From Clostridia bacterium (lineage in GTDB: Bacteria; Bacillota; Clostridia; Peptostreptococcales; Anaerovoracaceae), in assembly GCA_900754795.1 (NCBI GenBank), contig CAAEEA010000073.1, positions 1-13,315 of the forward strand: DNA of 13,315 nucleotides, in the 5' to 3' direction. Below, in pieces: positions 1 through 6,515 of the stretch. Both the position numbers and the translations under genes were made by a program. The notes under the pieces were generated by a model, which was not told the origin of the DNA, made no database searches, and saw nothing but the letters and a program-made list of their open reading frames with translations. Positions within the stretch are counted from its first letter, which is position 1. Each line of letters begins with the position of its first letter.

Positions 1-28
1 AAGGATGATCAGATGATCATCCTTTTTT
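1..28 (+). terminator. Rho-independent terminator of an upstream gene outside the window
   Basis: A perfect 10-bp stem (1-10 pairs with 15-24) closes a four-base loop AGAT and runs straight into six Ts (23-28). This is the classic intrinsic terminator layout. The gene it ends lies to the left of the window. It separates that gene from the tmk operon. Confidence 0.85.
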
Positions 29-81
29 ATATTTTTGATAGGGTTAAAGCGCTCTGACGGCTTTTTTTATCAGACGGGATA

Positions 82-90
82 TGATATAAT
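82..90 (+). promoter_or_regulatory. Extended -10 promoter of the tmk operon
   Basis: TATAAT at 85-90 is a perfect sigma-A -10 box and is preceded by TGA at 82-84, which makes it an extended -10 (TGn). No good -35 box is seen at 17-18 bases upstream, only a T-run at 62-68; extended -10 promoters often do without one. It lies between the terminator at 1-28 and the first gene at 131, so it probably drives the small membrane peptide, tmk, holB, ricT and the methyltransferase. Confidence 0.6.
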
Positions 91-130
91 AATAAAGATT
101 AGCGGGGAAACCGGGCGAGGAGGAAAAACA

Positions 131-247
131 ATGATCGTAGCAAAGATAATGTTCGCGTTGCTTGTATCCTTTCCCATCGCTGCCCTTTGCTACTATTTTC
201 TGAAAAAACTGGTAGATGAATTATACAAAAACAGGAGCTCGCGATGA
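131..247 (+). CDS. Small single-pass membrane peptide (38 aa), unknown function
   Basis: I do not recognise this gene. The ATG at 131 follows a strong ribosome binding site (GAGGAGG at about 117-123) and opens a 38-residue frame. Residues 2-21 are strongly hydrophobic (IVAKIMFALLVSFPIAALCY), followed by a short Lys/Glu/Arg-rich tail, so it should be a single-pass membrane peptide with a charged end. Its TGA stop overlaps the ATG of tmk (ATGA, 244-247), so translation of tmk is probably coupled to it. An in-frame upstream TTG at 35 exists, but it lies before the -10 box at 85-90 and is not a sensible start. It could be a real micro-protein or simply a translated leader that delivers ribosomes to tmk; the good ribosome site and the clean hydrophobic segment favour translation. 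Confidence 0.6.
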   Translation: MIVAKIMFALLVSFPIAALCYYFLKKLVDELYKNRSSR

Positions 248-879
248 AAAAAGGATTGTTTATCTCAGTCGAGGGACCGGACGGCTCGGGCAAATCGACT
301 CAGATAAAAAATATCAGAGCCTTTTTTGAAGACAAAGGCATAGATATTGTTTTTACAAGAGAACCGGGAGGAACTCCCATAGGGGAGGACATCAGAAAGA
401 TAATACTTGACCGGGATAACAGGGAAATGTGCGAGATGACAGAGGCGATGCTTTATGCGGCCGCCAGAGCCCAGCATGTGAGAGAAGTCATACGGCCGGC
501 TCTTGAAGAGGGAAAGACGGTCATATGCGACAGATTTGTGGATTCGAGCATAGCTTATCAGGGCTATGGCCGGAGACTGGGAGAAGCGGTCAGAATAATC
601 AATGACTTTGCTGTCGACGGGTGTATGCCCGACGTAACTTTTCTTTTCAAGATGGATCCGAGGATCGGCAGAAGAAGAATCAGCGCCGAGAAGCAGGACA
701 GACTGGAAATGGAGCAGGACGATTTTCATGTCAGGACTTTTGAGGGCTACCTCAGCCTTGAAAAAAAATATCCCGAAAGGATAGTCGGGATAGACGCGAG
801 CAGGGGAATAGACGAGATCAGAGCGGACATATATACTAAGCTGGAGGAAATATTAAAAGGTGTCACTGGACAGATTTGA
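244..879 (+). CDS. tmk: Thymidylate (dTMP) kinase
   Basis: Phosphorylates dTMP to dTDP with ATP, an essential cytoplasmic step of dTTP synthesis. The 211-residue length is normal for the family. The P-loop GPDGSGKST is at residues 11-19, the TREPGG substrate motif at 38-43, the DRF motif (D96-R97, phosphate and Mg handling) at 96-98, and the SSIAYQG thymidine-site segment at 101-107. The basic LID region RRRISAEKQDR lies at about 143-153. The ATG overlaps the stop of the preceding membrane peptide, and its 3' end overlaps the holB start by 20 bases. In B. subtilis the same tmk-holB-yaaT order is found, with yaaQ and yaaR in between; those are missing here. Confidence 0.96.
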   Translation: MKKGLFISVEGPDGSGKSTQIKNIRAFFEDKGIDIVFTREPGGTPIGEDIRKIILDRDNREMCEMTEAMLYAAARAQHVREVIRPALEEGKTVICDRFVDSSIAYQGYGRRLGEAVRIINDFAVDGCMPDVTFLFKMDPRIGRRRISAEKQDRLEMEQDDFHVRTFEGYLSLEKKYPERIVGIDASRGIDEIRADIYTKLEEILKGVTGQI

Positions 880-1666
880 TTCCGACAGGAAACTTGTCGA
901 AAGGATAAGCAAAAGCATCAGAGCGGGACAGGCGTTCCACGCGTATCTGATAGAAGGAGACTCGCTTTCAGACAAAGAAGGGTTCACCCTGGAGTTCTGC
1001 AAAGCTCTTCTGTGCCGCGTCCGGCCCGGACTCGGGTGCGACAGGTGCGCAAGCTGCCGCAAGATAGATCACGGCAACTGTGAAGATCTTCATATAGTAG
1101 AGGCGGACGGAATGTCCGTAAAAGATGAACAGATTTCAAAGCTTCAGGCCGAGCTTCAGAAAAAGCCTCTGGGCGAGAGAAACCTTGCTGTAATAAAAGA
1201 CGCCGACACAATGACAAAAAGGGCTCAGAACAGGATTTTAAAGACTCTGGAGGAGCCCTATGAGGGCACGGTGATATTTCTGCTTTCTGAGAACAGAGAA
1301 AATATCATTGATACGGTCAAATCCAGGTGCGTGATATACAGACTCGAATCTCAGGGAGAAAAAAACGAGGGACGGCAGGCCGCCGAGGAGGTGCTCGGGG
1401 CGCTGTGGGACAGGGCAGACTTCTTTACGGTCAGGACAGTTCTGGCAAAAAATATGAAGAGCAGAGAAGACGCTTTTGTCCTTCTTGACGGAATGGAGAG
1501 AGTATATGAAAGTCTCCTGACATGGGAAGACAGCAGGAGAAAGAACTTTACAAAAAAAGAGATATTCAGAGCCATTGAGCTCATTGAAGAGGCGAGACGT
1601 GATCTTTTGCTGAAAGTGAACTATCAGTACGCCATAAAAAATTTGATTTTAAAAATCGGAGGATGA
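860..1666 (+). CDS. holB: DNA polymerase III delta' subunit
   Basis: Clamp-loader subunit of the replicative polymerase, an AAA+ family protein of 268 residues. The HAYLIEG segment (27-33) sits where active AAA+ subunits carry Walker A; the GxxxxGK[ST] signature is absent, as expected for delta', which does not hydrolyse ATP. A zinc module follows with C52, C60, C63 and C66. The segment around residues 115-135 (DADTMTKRAQNRILKTLEEP) and the SRC motif at 155-157 are typical of the family. I chose the GTG at 860, 12 bases after GGAGG (843-847) inside the tmk 3' end, because translation from there includes the complete N-terminal helix. It could also have been called a DnaX paralogue, but the lack of Walker A and the tmk/yaaT context argue for delta'. 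Confidence 0.92.
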   Translation: MSLDRFDSDRKLVERISKSIRAGQAFHAYLIEGDSLSDKEGFTLEFCKALLCRVRPGLGCDRCASCRKIDHGNCEDLHIVEADGMSVKDEQISKLQAELQKKPLGERNLAVIKDADTMTKRAQNRILKTLEEPYEGTVIFLLSENRENIIDTVKSRCVIYRLESQGEKNEGRQAAEEVLGALWDRADFFTVRTVLAKNMKSREDAFVLLDGMERVYESLLTWEDSRRKNFTKKEIFRAIELIEEARRDLLLKVNYQYAIKNLILKIGG

Positions 1667-1667
1667 C

Positions 1668-2606
1668 ATGGTAAGAGTAGCGGGAGTGAGATTTAAGACC
1701 GCGGGTAAGATATATTATTTTGATCCGGGAGAGCTGGAGATACAGACAGGCGACAGCGTCATAGTGGAAACCGCCAGAGGCATGGAGTTCGGTTCGGTCG
1801 CCATGGATATAACTGAAGTGGACGAGACTGAAGTCGTGGCTCCCCTTAAAAAAATCATACGCATGGCAGGTGAAAAGGATCATGAGCAGCATGAGGAAAA
1901 TCTCAAAAAGAAACAGCGGGCCATGGAACTTTGCCAGGAAAAGATAGATAAACACGGACTTGTTATGAAGCTCATAGACGTGGAGTACACTTTTGACAAC
2001 AGCAAGATCGTATTTTACTTTACCGCTGACGGCAGAGTTGATTTCAGAGAACTGGTAAAAGATTTGGCGGGAGTGTTCAGGATGCGCATTGAACTGCGCC
2101 AGATAGGAGTCAGAGACGAGGCAAAGATGCTCGGGGGCATCGGAAGCTGCGGCAGAGCGCTGTGTTGCCACAGCTGGCTGGCGGATTTTCAGCCGGTTTC
2201 GATTAAAATGGCCAAAGTCCAGAACCTTTCTCTCAATCCAACTAAAATATCAGGGATCTGCGGCAGACTCATGTGCTGCCTGAAATACGAAAACGACATA
2301 TACATGGAGTTCAGAAAAGGAATGCCTGATGTGGGAGAGCGCGTAAAGACGCCGGACGGACTCGGAAAAGTAGTGGATACGAATCTCCTCGAAAGAACAG
2401 TAAAAGCCCGGCTTTATCTCGATGACAAACCAAAGGGCAGGAAAAACGAGGAGGACGGCGAAGAGCGGCTTTCCGATGATATTTATACCTACAGGAAAGA
2501 AGATATCCGCCGTTTTGAAAAGCACAAGGGAAATAAGAACATGAATATCTTCGAGGGTGTTGACGAGGATACCCGAAAAGAGATAGAAGAACTTATCAGA
2601 GACTGA
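1668..2606 (+). CDS. ricT: PSP1-domain protein, RicT/YaaT homologue (Fe-S, RNA maturation/sporulation)
   Basis: Homologue of B. subtilis YaaT (RicT). There it forms a complex with RicA and RicF that carries Fe-S clusters, acts with RNase Y in mRNA maturation and promotes Spo0A phosphorylation. The 312-residue protein begins with the typical VRVAGVRFKTAGKIYYF segment. The central PSP1 region carries two Cys groups, CGRALCC (C161, C166, C167) and CGRLMCC (C198, C203, C204), the likely cluster ligands. The C-terminal part from about residue 255 is Lys/Asp/Glu-rich and somewhat longer than the B. subtilis protein (about 275 residues from memory). The ATG at 1668 follows GGAGG (1659-1663) and comes one base after the holB stop. 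RicA and RicF homologues are not in the window. Confidence 0.9.
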   Translation: MVRVAGVRFKTAGKIYYFDPGELEIQTGDSVIVETARGMEFGSVAMDITEVDETEVVAPLKKIIRMAGEKDHEQHEENLKKKQRAMELCQEKIDKHGLVMKLIDVEYTFDNSKIVFYFTADGRVDFRELVKDLAGVFRMRIELRQIGVRDEAKMLGGIGSCGRALCCHSWLADFQPVSIKMAKVQNLSLNPTKISGICGRLMCCLKYENDIYMEFRKGMPDVGERVKTPDGLGKVVDTNLLERTVKARLYLDDKPKGRKNEEDGEERLSDDIYTYRKEDIRRFEKHKGNKNMNIFEGVDEDTRKEIEELIRD

Positions 2607-3370
2607 TGATGGAAAGACAGGAAGTTTTTGAAGGAGAACGGATAGACGAAACAGGATTCGGCGATCTCAAACTGATTCAGAAGCCGGAACTTTTCTGCTA
2701 TGGAGTTGATTCCGTGCTTCTGGCAGATTTTGCCGCGTCCGGCAGAAATGGAGAGAAGATTACCGTCGCCGACCTTGGAACAGGAAGCGGAGTGATACCG
2801 CTTATCATCAGTCACAAGATCGCGGCCTCTTTGATCACGGGCATTGAATTTCAGCCTCAGATGGCCGAAATGGCAGTCAGAACCATGAAGCTCAACGGCC
2901 TTTCGGACAGGATAAGCATACTGCGCGCAGACGTAAAGGACGTCCGGGAATGGGGAAAGAACATGAAAGGCAGATTCGACATGGTAGTCGCTAATCCTCC
3001 CTACTTTCCGCGGGGGAGCGCCATAGTAAATCCCCTTGACGCGAAAGCCGCCGCCAGGCATGAGACTACGGCGGATCTTGAAGATTTTATGAGATGCGCG
3101 GCGTGGATGCTCAGAGACCGGGGAGACTTTTACATGGTACACAGACCGTCGAGGCTGGCTGACATATGCTGCTTCGGTAGGAAAACGGGACTCGAGCCAA
3201 AAGAAATGATGTTCGTAAGCCCGACGGCGGGGGACATACCTAATATACTGCTTGTACATCTTGTGGCGGGAGGAGGCAGAGAACTGAAGATTCTGCCGCC
3301 TCTGGCGGTATATGAGAGGGACGGATCCTATACCGCGGCGCTGCTTGCCGCATATGAAAGAGTCAGATAA
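2606..3370 (+). CDS. TrmN6/YabB-type SAM-dependent N6-adenine methyltransferase (tRNA1Val A37-like)
   Basis: Cytoplasmic class I SAM methyltransferase of 254 residues. Motif I DLGTGSG is at 56-62, the acidic end of strand 2 (GIEFQP) at 79-84, and the catalytic NPPY at 130-133 is diagnostic for N6-adenine or exocyclic-amine methylation. The N-terminal IQKPELFCYGVDSVLLADFA segment is typical of the COG4123 family (E. coli TrmN6/YfiC, B. subtilis YabB), which methylates A37 of tRNA1(Val). The start ATG overlaps the ricT stop (TGATG), so the two are translationally coupled. It is the last gene of the operon; rsmI, its usual neighbour, is missing. The 3' end overlaps the convergent spmB by 8 bases and no terminator is seen. 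Confidence 0.87.
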   Translation: MMERQEVFEGERIDETGFGDLKLIQKPELFCYGVDSVLLADFAASGRNGEKITVADLGTGSGVIPLIISHKIAASLITGIEFQPQMAEMAVRTMKLNGLSDRISILRADVKDVREWGKNMKGRFDMVVANPPYFPRGSAIVNPLDAKAAARHETTADLEDFMRCAAWMLRDRGDFYMVHRPSRLADICCFGRKTGLEPKEMMFVSPTAGDIPNILLVHLVAGGGRELKILPPLAVYERDGSYTAALLAAYERVR

Positions 3371-3848
3371 ACCGGCAGATAATAAAAGATACGACCATAC
3401 CGGCAGCATATCCGATGAGGCCGCCTTTGAGAGCGTGCCTCATTTTTTTTACGTGAGTTACACCGAAATACAGCGCGAGGACATAGATAACCGTTTCACA
3501 TCCGCCGGTCATCACACAGGCTACACGTCCGGCGTATGAGTCGGGACCGACCGTCTGCAGCGCGTCCTGCAGTATTATCAGAGAACCGCTGCCCGAGATG
3601 GCCCGCAGAAAGATAAGAGGAAGAAGCTGAGCGGGTATCCCGGCAAGGTCCAGTACGGGAGCAAATATTTCGCCGGCCAGGTTGAGTATACCGGAAGAAG
3701 TTATGGCGTTAACGGCAAGAAAGATGCCGATGAGGAACGGCAGGATTTCAAGAGCCGTCATGAGGCCTTTTTTCGCTCCTTCTATAAAATAATCGTATAC
3801 AGGAGCCTTTTTGATGAGACCGTAGCCGGTTATCAGCGCGGCAATCAC
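3363..3848 (-). CDS. spmB: Spore maturation protein B (nucleoside-recognition Gate domain membrane protein)
   Basis: Integral membrane protein. In B. subtilis spmB acts with spmA and dacB in spore core dehydration and heat resistance; the molecular role is still unclear. Landmarks are YGLIKKAPVYDYFIEGAKKG near the N-terminus, the hydrophobic segments ILPFLIGIFLAV and LLPLIFLRAISGSGSL, and TGGCETVIYVLALYFG, all typical of SpmB. The boundary given begins at the first conventional start codon, GTG at 3848, giving 161 residues. That start leaves the first membrane helix only about 12 residues long. The same frame stays open upstream to a CTG at 3893 or 3902 (176 or 179 residues, matching the family), directly after GGAGG at 3909-3905. 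The true start is therefore probably non-AUG and further upstream. Confidence 0.88.
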   Translation of the reverse strand: MIAALITGYGLIKKAPVYDYFIEGAKKGLMTALEILPFLIGIFLAVNAITSSGILNLAGEIFAPVLDLAGIPAQLLPLIFLRAISGSGSLIILQDALQTVGPDSYAGRVACVMTGGCETVIYVLALYFGVTHVKKMRHALKGGLIGYAAGMVVSFIICRFI

Positions 3849-3898
3849 AGGGATAAATCCCGCGGAAATTACAGTAAAAATTTCAGCAGACAGGGCTT

Positions 3899-4471
3899 TC
3901 AGTTCCTCCTTTCATAATACTTGCAGACAGCGGCTGATATGATTATGGTAAATACGGCCGTGATAACAGACGGGACGACTGTGGAATACGGATCGGCAGA
4001 GCCGGCGTCGCTTCTTATCTGCACTACCATGACCGGAAAGACCGGGGCAAAAGCCATGTTGACCACGGCGAACATACACATGTCATTGCTTGCCCGGGGC
4101 GAAAAATGGTTCTGAGCGTCCAGCCTTTCCATAGTACGCAGGGCAAAGACAGTCGAACTGTTTCCCGCCCCGAAAATATTTGCCATAAAGCTCATTATAA
4201 TCGAAGAAAGAGTCTGAGGATCTTTCTGCCCCGGAAAAAGCAATCGTGTAAAGGGGAGGAGAACCCGGGAGAGAGAGTTTATCAGACCGGTTTTTTCCGC
4301 TATTTCCATGAGCCCGCTCCACATGGCCATGATCCCCGAAAGACCGATGACAAATTCCACCGCCAGAGAAGAGCTTTCAGTCAGAGCCGTGCCCAGAGCC
4401 GGCAGATTGCCCGAAACAAGAGCATAGATTACCGACAATGTCAGGATAACGGCCCATATGAGGTTCATCAT
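3899..4471 (-). CDS. spmA: Spore maturation protein A (Gate domain membrane protein)
   Basis: Membrane partner of SpmB, needed in B. subtilis for normal spore dehydration. The protein begins MMNLIWAVILTLSVIYALVSGNL, followed by a Gate-domain region (LSGIMAMWSGLMEIAEKTGL), the conserved FMANIFGAGNSSTVFALRTME segment and a hydrophobic C-terminus, consistent with about four to five membrane helices and 190 residues. I chose the ATG at 4471 because AAAGGAG (4487-4481) lies eight bases before it. The ATG at 4489 overlaps that ribosome site and is unlikely to be used. The stop TGA (3901-3899) lies immediately after the GGAGG that serves spmB, so spmA and spmB form one transcription unit. No convincing sporulation promoter is visible upstream. 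Confidence 0.9.
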   Translation of the reverse strand: MMNLIWAVILTLSVIYALVSGNLPALGTALTESSSLAVEFVIGLSGIMAMWSGLMEIAEKTGLINSLSRVLLPFTRLLFPGQKDPQTLSSIIMSFMANIFGAGNSSTVFALRTMERLDAQNHFSPRASNDMCMFAVVNMAFAPVFPVMVVQIRSDAGSADPYSTVVPSVITAVFTIIISAAVCKYYERRN

Positions 4472-4525
4472 AGGCAAGACTCCTTTCATGGTAATAAAAG
4501 GTTATGCCGCAATTCCAAAAAAATG

Positions 4526-4555
4526 TTGAAGTTTTTTCCATTTTTGGGTTATAAT
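4526..4555 (+). promoter_or_regulatory. Sigma-A-type promoter for the 118-aa protein/abrB-like/murA unit
   Basis: TTGAAG at 4526-4531 and a perfect TATAAT at 4550-4555 are separated by 18 bases. The predicted transcript would start near 4562, about 28 bases before the ATG at 4590. The next three genes follow on the same strand with gaps of 5 and 20 bases, so this promoter probably serves all of them, including murA. Confidence 0.7.
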
Positions 4556-4589
4556 AAATAAAGCGTTATTTGCGCTGGGGAGGTATGAG

Positions 4590-4946
4590 ATGACTATCAC
4601 AATCACCTTAGAAGGACTGCTGTTCACGCTCCTGGCCGTAGCCGGAATCGTTCTGCTGATATTTCTCACAGTCCTTGTAAACAACCTTAACAAAACGGTA
4701 AAAAACGCCAACCGCGTACTTGAAGACGCGAAAGTGGTTTCAGCCGTTACTGCTGACAAAGCCAAAAAAGTTGACGGCCTCATAGACAGTGCCTGTGATT
4801 CTGTAGCAGACGTGGCAGAAGCCTTAAAAGGAAATAAAAGCGTTATCGCCGCGGCGACCAACGTAGTGAACGCGGCGACCAATCTTGCCGGCATGGCAAA
4901 GAACGCCGGAAAGAAAAAAGAAAAAAATAAGGACACGGAGGAATAA
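4590..4946 (+). CDS. Membrane-anchored helical protein, DUF948-like, unknown function
   Basis: A 118-residue protein I cannot assign to a named gene. One strong membrane segment spans about residues 9-31 (LLFTLLAVAGIVLLIFLTVLV). After it comes a long, probably helical Ala/Val/Asn/Lys/Asp-rich region without Pro or aromatic residues and then a Lys-rich tail (KNAGKKKEKNKDTEE). This resembles the short membrane-anchored coiled-coil proteins grouped as DUF948, but I infer this from layout only. The start ATG at 4590 lies seven bases after GGGGAGG (4577-4583). An ATG at 4585 is followed at once by a stop and is not used. It is co-directional and close (5 bases) to the AbrB-like regulator. Confidence 0.7.
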   Translation: MTITITLEGLLFTLLAVAGIVLLIFLTVLVNNLNKTVKNANRVLEDAKVVSAVTADKAKKVDGLIDSACDSVADVAEALKGNKSVIAAATNVVNAATNLAGMAKNAGKKKEKNKDTEE

Positions 4947-4951
4947 GACAT

Positions 4952-5194
4952 ATGAAATCGACTGGAATAACAAGACCTGTAGATCCTCTGGGAAGAGTTG
5001 TGATCCCGGTAGAACTGAGGAGGAGCCTTAACATAAAGACTGACGACCTGCTGGAGGTATTTGTGGACGGAGATTATATCATGCTTAGAAAAGACGACCC
5101 GAAATGTATTTTCTGCGGCAAGACGAAAAACATAGTGACTGTACACGGCAAGAACGTCTGCAAATCATGTTTGAATGAAATGAAAAAATTATAG
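4952..5194 (+). CDS. AbrB/SpoVT-type transition-state regulator with C-terminal zinc ribbon
   Basis: Small DNA-binding protein of 80 residues. The N-terminal swapped-hairpin AbrB fold is clear: KSTGITRPVDPLGRVVIPVE (2-21), then LRRSLNIKTDDLLEVFVDGDYIMLRK, closely matching AbrB from B. subtilis and clostridia. After residue 50 it has CIFC (C52, C55) and CKSC (C70, C73), a four-Cys zinc ribbon found in many clostridial AbrB proteins. AbrB-family proteins act as dimers or tetramers and repress post-exponential genes. The ATG follows GGAGG at 4937-4941, which lies in the last codons of the upstream gene. Gene order also agrees: in B. subtilis abrB follows the tmk-holB-yaaT-yabB cluster. Confidence 0.9.
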   Translation: MKSTGITRPVDPLGRVVIPVELRRSLNIKTDDLLEVFVDGDYIMLRKDDPKCIFCGKTKNIVTVHGKNVCKSCLNEMKKL

Positions 5195-5214
5195 TATACA
5201 TTCGGAGGATAAAA

Positions 5215-6486
5215 TTGTCTAAGTACATTGTTAATCAAAGCGGGCCGCTGAAAGGCGAGGTGGATATAAGCGGAGCAAAGAACGCGGTTCTTCCGCTGAT
5301 GGCCGCCGCCCTTCTTTCGGAGGAAAAGTGCATAATCAGAGACGTGCCCCGTCTGAGGGACGTTGCGCTGATGAGAGAACTCCTCGTATCGCTCGGGTCT
5401 GAGATAACCGAATCGGGAGACAATATACTGTCCATAGAAACGAAGGATATTGCTTCCACAGAAGCTGATTTTAATCTTGTAAACAAAATGAGAGCGTCCA
5501 TACTGGTGATGGGACCGCTGCTTGCCAGAAAAGGCAGAGCCAGGGTACCCCTGCCGGGCGGCTGCGCCATAGGGAGCAGACCGATAGATCTCCATCTTAA
5601 AGGATTTGAGGCGCTGGGCGCTGTAATCAGATGCTCTGACGATGAAGGCTACGTTGAAGCTTTGGCAGGAGGTCAGGGACTCATAGGAGATACGGTATAT
5701 CTGGACTTCCCAAGCGTCGGGGCGACTGAAAATATAATGATGGCCGCCGTGCTGGCCGAGGGTACGACATATATAGAAAATGCCGCGGAAGAGCCCGAAA
5801 TCGTAGACCTGGCGAACTTCCTCAACAAGATGGGGGCAAAGATCAAGGGAGCCGGAACTGACACCATAAGGATTGAGGGAGTAAAAAGTCTGGGCGGCGT
5901 AAACCATACCGTCATACCGGACAGGATAGAAGCGGCCACGTTCATGCTGGCGGCAGCCATAACAAGAGGAACCGTCCATATCTTCAACGTTGTTCCCGAC
6001 CACCTGAAACCCGTCATCGCTAAAATGAGGGAATGCGGGGTCAGAATAGAAGTCGGAGATGAGGATATCATTGTCAGGGGAAATCTGGGACCGCAGTATG
6101 CCACAGACATAAAGACTCTGCCTTATCCGGGATTTCCGACGGACATACAGTCTCCGTTCATGGCCTATCTTACCACTGTGGAAGGATCGAGCACTGTCAT
6201 AGAAACTGTCTTTGAAAACAGGTTCATGCACGTGGCTCAGCTCAACAAGATGGGGGCAAGCATAGAGACCGCAGGCAACAAAGCTCATATCAGAGGGAAC
6301 TCAAAGCTCAGAGGATGCCAGGTGATGGCTACGGATCTGAGAGCGGGCGCCGCGCTGGTTCTTGCCGGACTTGTAGCCGAGGGACGCACCGAGATATCCG
6401 AAATATATCATATAGAGAGAGGTTACGAAAAATTCGTAGAAAAATTCGCCGCTCTCGGGGCGACTATCATAAGAGTAAACGATTAG
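5215..6486 (+). CDS. murA: UDP-N-acetylglucosamine 1-carboxyvinyltransferase
   Basis: Transfers enolpyruvate from PEP to UDP-GlcNAc, the first committed step of peptidoglycan synthesis, in the cytoplasm. The 423-residue length is normal. SGAKNA (19-24) contains K22, equivalent to the substrate-binding Lys22 of E. coli MurA. PGGCAIGSRP (114-123) carries C117, equivalent to catalytic Cys115 and the fosfomycin target. FPTDIQSPFMA holds the catalytic Asp. I chose TTG at 5215 because GGAGG (5204-5208) lies six bases before it and the protein then begins at the usual MSKYIV. The gene follows the AbrB-like gene by 20 bases and precedes spoIID, the murA-spoIID pairing seen in many spore formers. Low-GC Gram-positives often have two murA genes; the other, if present, is outside this window. 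Confidence 0.96.
   Translation: MSKYIVNQSGPLKGEVDISGAKNAVLPLMAAALLSEEKCIIRDVPRLRDVALMRELLVSLGSEITESGDNILSIETKDIASTEADFNLVNKMRASILVMGPLLARKGRARVPLPGGCAIGSRPIDLHLKGFEALGAVIRCSDDEGYVEALAGGQGLIGDTVYLDFPSVGATENIMMAAVLAEGTTYIENAAEEPEIVDLANFLNKMGAKIKGAGTDTIRIEGVKSLGGVNHTVIPDRIEAATFMLAAAITRGTVHIFNVVPDHLKPVIAKMRECGVRIEVGDEDIIVRGNLGPQYATDIKTLPYPGFPTDIQSPFMAYLTTVEGSSTVIETVFENRFMHVAQLNKMGASIETAGNKAHIRGNSKLRGCQVMATDLRAGAALVLAGLVAEGRTEISEIYHIERGYEKFVEKFAALGATIIRVND
5821..6259 (+). repeat. 19-base identical segment occurring twice within murA, 420 bases apart
   Basis: The identical sequence CTCAACAAGATGGGGGCAA occurs at 5821-5839 and 6241-6259, in the same reading frame (LNKMGAK and LNKMGAS). MurA belongs to the EPSP-synthase fold, built from internally repeated structural units, so the shared residues are expected; the full nucleotide identity is more than the fold requires. 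Confidence 0.75.
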
Positions 6487-6488
6487 GA

Positions 6489-6515
6489 ATAACGATCCTC
6501 CCTGAAGCATACAAT
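6489..6515 (+). promoter_or_regulatory. Sigma-E-type sporulation promoter of spoIID
   Basis: CATACAAT at 6508-6515 equals the sigma-E -10 consensus (CATACAnT). An ATA core inside GGAATAAC (6489-6491) lies 16 bases upstream, the spacing expected between the sigma-E -35 ATA core and the -10 CATA. It sits in the 48-base murA-spoIID gap, and spoIID is a classic sigma-E target in B. subtilis. Transcription would start near 6521-6523, leaving a leader of only about 13 bases that begins at the ribosome binding site. Established: the consensus and the regulon. Inferred: its use here. Confidence 0.65.

Noticed and set aside
46..68. AAAGC and GCTTT with a T-run as a second terminator after the one at 1-28
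   Set aside because: The stem is only five base pairs around a nine-base loop, too weak to claim beside the perfect hairpin at 1-28.
35..130. TTG-started upstream extension of the 38-residue peptide
   Set aside because: It would begin upstream of the -10 box at 85-90 and has no ribosome site, while ATG 131 has a strong one.
2489..3409. Open frame of about 306 codons on the minus strand opposite ricT and the methyltransferase
   Set aside because: No ribosome site or recognisable motif, odd composition, and it overlaps two clear genes along its whole length.
4472..4489. Earlier ATG (4489) as the spmA start
   Set aside because: It overlaps the AAAGGAG ribosome site itself; ATG 4471 has the right spacing and gives the usual N-terminus.
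4494..4511. CATAACCT on the minus strand as a sigma-E -10 box for spmA
   Set aside because: It fits CATAnnnT, but no ATA core is found 15-17 bases upstream, so I do not list it as a promoter, although spmA is expected to be a sporulation gene.
5171..5200. TTGAAT and TATACA, 18 bases apart, as a separate murA promoter
   Set aside because: A transcript would start near 5207, inside the murA ribosome site, and the -10 box is poor. Co-transcription from 4526-4555 is simpler.
5074..6288. Long open frame (about 404 codons) on the minus strand opposite the AbrB-like gene and murA
   Set aside because: It is a shadow of murA: no ribosome site, no recognisable domain, and a Cys/His/Tyr/Arg-rich composition typical of antisense frames. 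The + strand genes are certain.
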